Assembly (NCBI GenBank): GCA_031263565.1
Contig: JAISFR010000060.1
Coordinates: 1-40,642 of the forward strand
Reading direction: 5' to 3'
DNA from: Candidatus Adiutrix sp.
Lineage (GTDB): Bacteria > Desulfobacterota > Desulfarculia > Adiutricales > Adiutricaceae
Length of the DNA: 40,642 bases
Positions 39,730 to 40,642 of this stretch are shown here, piece after piece (the first letter of the stretch is position 1; each line of letters begins with the position of its first letter). The translations under genes and the position numbers were made by a program. The notes below the pieces were generated by a model, which saw only the letters and a list, made by a program, of their open reading frames with translations, was not told the DNA's origin and ran no database searches.

Positions 39730-40548
39730 CTAAATAATAGTCCAGCCGCCGTCCACGATCAGGGTTTGGCCGGTGACGAAGGCGGAGGCCCGGGAAGCCA
39801 GGAAGACGGCCGGCCCCACCAGTTCCCAGGGCTCGCCGAAGCGGCCCATGGGAATCTTGGGCACCAGGCTTTCATACCAGCCCGGGGTGTTGACGAATTC
39901 GGCCACCAGAGGGGTGTTGAAAGGGCACGGGGCCAGGGCGTTGACCCGCACCCCGCACCGGGACCACTCCAGGGCTAAAATGGCGGTCAGCTGCCGGACC
40001 CCGGCCTTGCTGGCCGCGTAGCCGGACTGTTTTTCCATGGCCGTCATGGCGTTGACCGAAGCCAGGTTGATGATGCTGCCCCGGCCCCGGCCGACCATGT
40101 GTTCGCCAAAGGCTTTGCAGAGTTGAAAAGTGCCGCTGAGGTCGACTTCCAGCACTTTTTTGAATTCCTCAGGGCTGAGGTCCAGGGCCTTTTTGCGGAT
40201 GTTGATGCCCGCGCTGTTGACCAGGATGTCCACCGGCCCCCAGTTTTCCAGGATCCTATCCCGGGCCGTGAGGACCGCCGGCCAGTCGGTGACGTCCAGT
40301 TCCAGACCATCGCCCTGGCCGAATCGCTCCCGCAGCCGGTTCCGCACCCGCTGAAGCGCGGCCTGATCCCGGTCCAGAAGAACGATCCGGGCGCCGAAAG
40401 CGGCCAGGCCCAGGGCCAGGGCCTCCCCCAGGCCTGAGCCGCCGCCGGTGATGACGGCGCTCAAGCCATTGAGGTCGAAGATGTTCCCGATATCCGGCCG
40501 AATGTCGATAGTGGCCAGGCGTTCAAGATCGGGCTTGTCGATCTTCAT
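39730..40548 (-). CDS. Short-chain dehydrogenase/reductase (gluconate dehydrogenase-like)
   Basis: 272 residues. The Rossmann glycine motif ITGGGSGLGEALALGLAAFG lies after a 30-residue leader. LLDRDQAAL, LVNSAGINIRKK, the active-site YAASKAGVRQLT and VFLASRASAFVTGQTLIVDG complete the classical SDR set. It resembles gluconate 5-dehydrogenase/KduD-type enzymes. ATG 40548 has AGGAGA 8 nt upstream and is preferred over the longer frame start. It lies 10 bp after the TRAP receptor gene, so the two belong to one operon. Confidence 0.88.
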   Translation of the reverse strand: MKIDKPDLERLATIDIRPDIGNIFDLNGLSAVITGGGSGLGEALALGLAAFGARIVLLDRDQAALQRVRNRLRERFGQGDGLELDVTDWPAVLTARDRILENWGPVDILVNSAGINIRKKALDLSPEEFKKVLEVDLSGTFQLCKAFGEHMVGRGRGSIINLASVNAMTAMEKQSGYAASKAGVRQLTAILALEWSRCGVRVNALAPCPFNTPLVAEFVNTPGWYESLVPKIPMGRFGEPWELVGPAVFLASRASAFVTGQTLIVDGGWTII

Positions 40549-40558
40549 GCTGTCTCTC

Positions 40559-40642
40559 CTATTGAGTTTCCCGGATGCGTTTGATGAGCTGGCCGAATTC
40601 TTTCTCAAACTCGGCGTAAACCGGCTTGGTAGCCTCGATGAA
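40559..40642 (-). CDS. dctP: TRAP transporter substrate-binding protein DctP, C-terminal end (partial)
   Basis: The last 27 codons and stop of a gene running off the right edge. The tail, FIEATKPVYAEFEKEFGQLI then KRIRETQ, matches the C-terminus typical of DctP-family receptors (KPVYxxFxxxFGxLIxxI). These bind organic or sugar acids in the periplasm for a Na+-driven TRAP importer. DctQ and DctM would be expected further right if present. Identification rests on a short piece. Confidence 0.7.
   Translation of the reverse strand, partial: FIEATKPVYAEFEKEFGQLIKRIRETQ

Overview
The window is high-GC chromosomal DNA from an anaerobic, flagellated Gram-negative bacterium, most likely a Desulfobacterota (deltaproteobacterial) sulfate reducer, syntroph or acetogen relative. 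The reasons are a CooC-type nickel ATPase, a large HdrA/MvhD/flavin-oxidoreductase electron-transfer operon, a deltaproteobacterial-type flagellin, Mla-type lipid transport genes and a TRAP/SDR/GntR catabolic locus. The species assignment is inference; no rRNA is present.

Layout. 1-976: 3' end of a flagellin gene and two strong hairpins. 977-2265: a small AT-richer island (ParD/ParE-like toxin-antitoxin pair plus a decayed Bro-N antirepressor gene) bracketed by direct repeats that copy the last codons and stop of the neighbouring cooC gene. 2235-2996: cooC. 3262-3337: tRNA-Ala(GGC). 3551-14215: a long plus-strand run of trkH, mpl, rnc, a secreted protein, era, murU, amgK, der, a periplasmic binding protein-like gene and a short glmU. 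Four of these (mpl, murU, amgK, short glmU) belong to peptidoglycan precursor synthesis or recycling. 14319-15248: a DUF1848 protein. 15426-22083: a type IV pilus-like block (zinc-ribbon protein, PilW-like prepilin, PilX/PilY1-like tip protein) facing a second zinc-ribbon, membrane-anchored coiled-coil protein.

22403-25435: mlaE, mlaF and an MCE protein with a long beta-rich C-terminal extension that may be a barrel, followed by an HD-GYP response regulator and a histidine phosphatase. 27606-33974 (minus): a five-gene operon (double HdrA, MvhD, FrhB/Fe-S protein, Fe-S beta subunit, FAD/NAD gamma subunit) looking like a flavin-based electron-bifurcating NAD(P)H/ferredoxin complex that has no HdrB or HdrC in the operon. 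It is preceded by two near-identical tandem promoters. 34577-37722: an MltD-like protein lacking its catalytic glutamate, a small Cys-rich protein, a membrane protein and an MFS transporter. 38010-40642 (minus): a TRAP transporter receptor (partial), two SDR dehydrogenases and a FadR-type GntR regulator with its own promoter and an 18-bp palindromic operator, probably a sugar-acid catabolic operon.

The observations most worth a second look are the cooC-3'-end integration island, the HdrBC-less double-HdrA/Flx-like operon with duplicated promoters, the MCE C-terminal extension, the acetyltransferase-less GlmU beside MurU/AmgK/Mpl, and the MltD pseudoenzyme.
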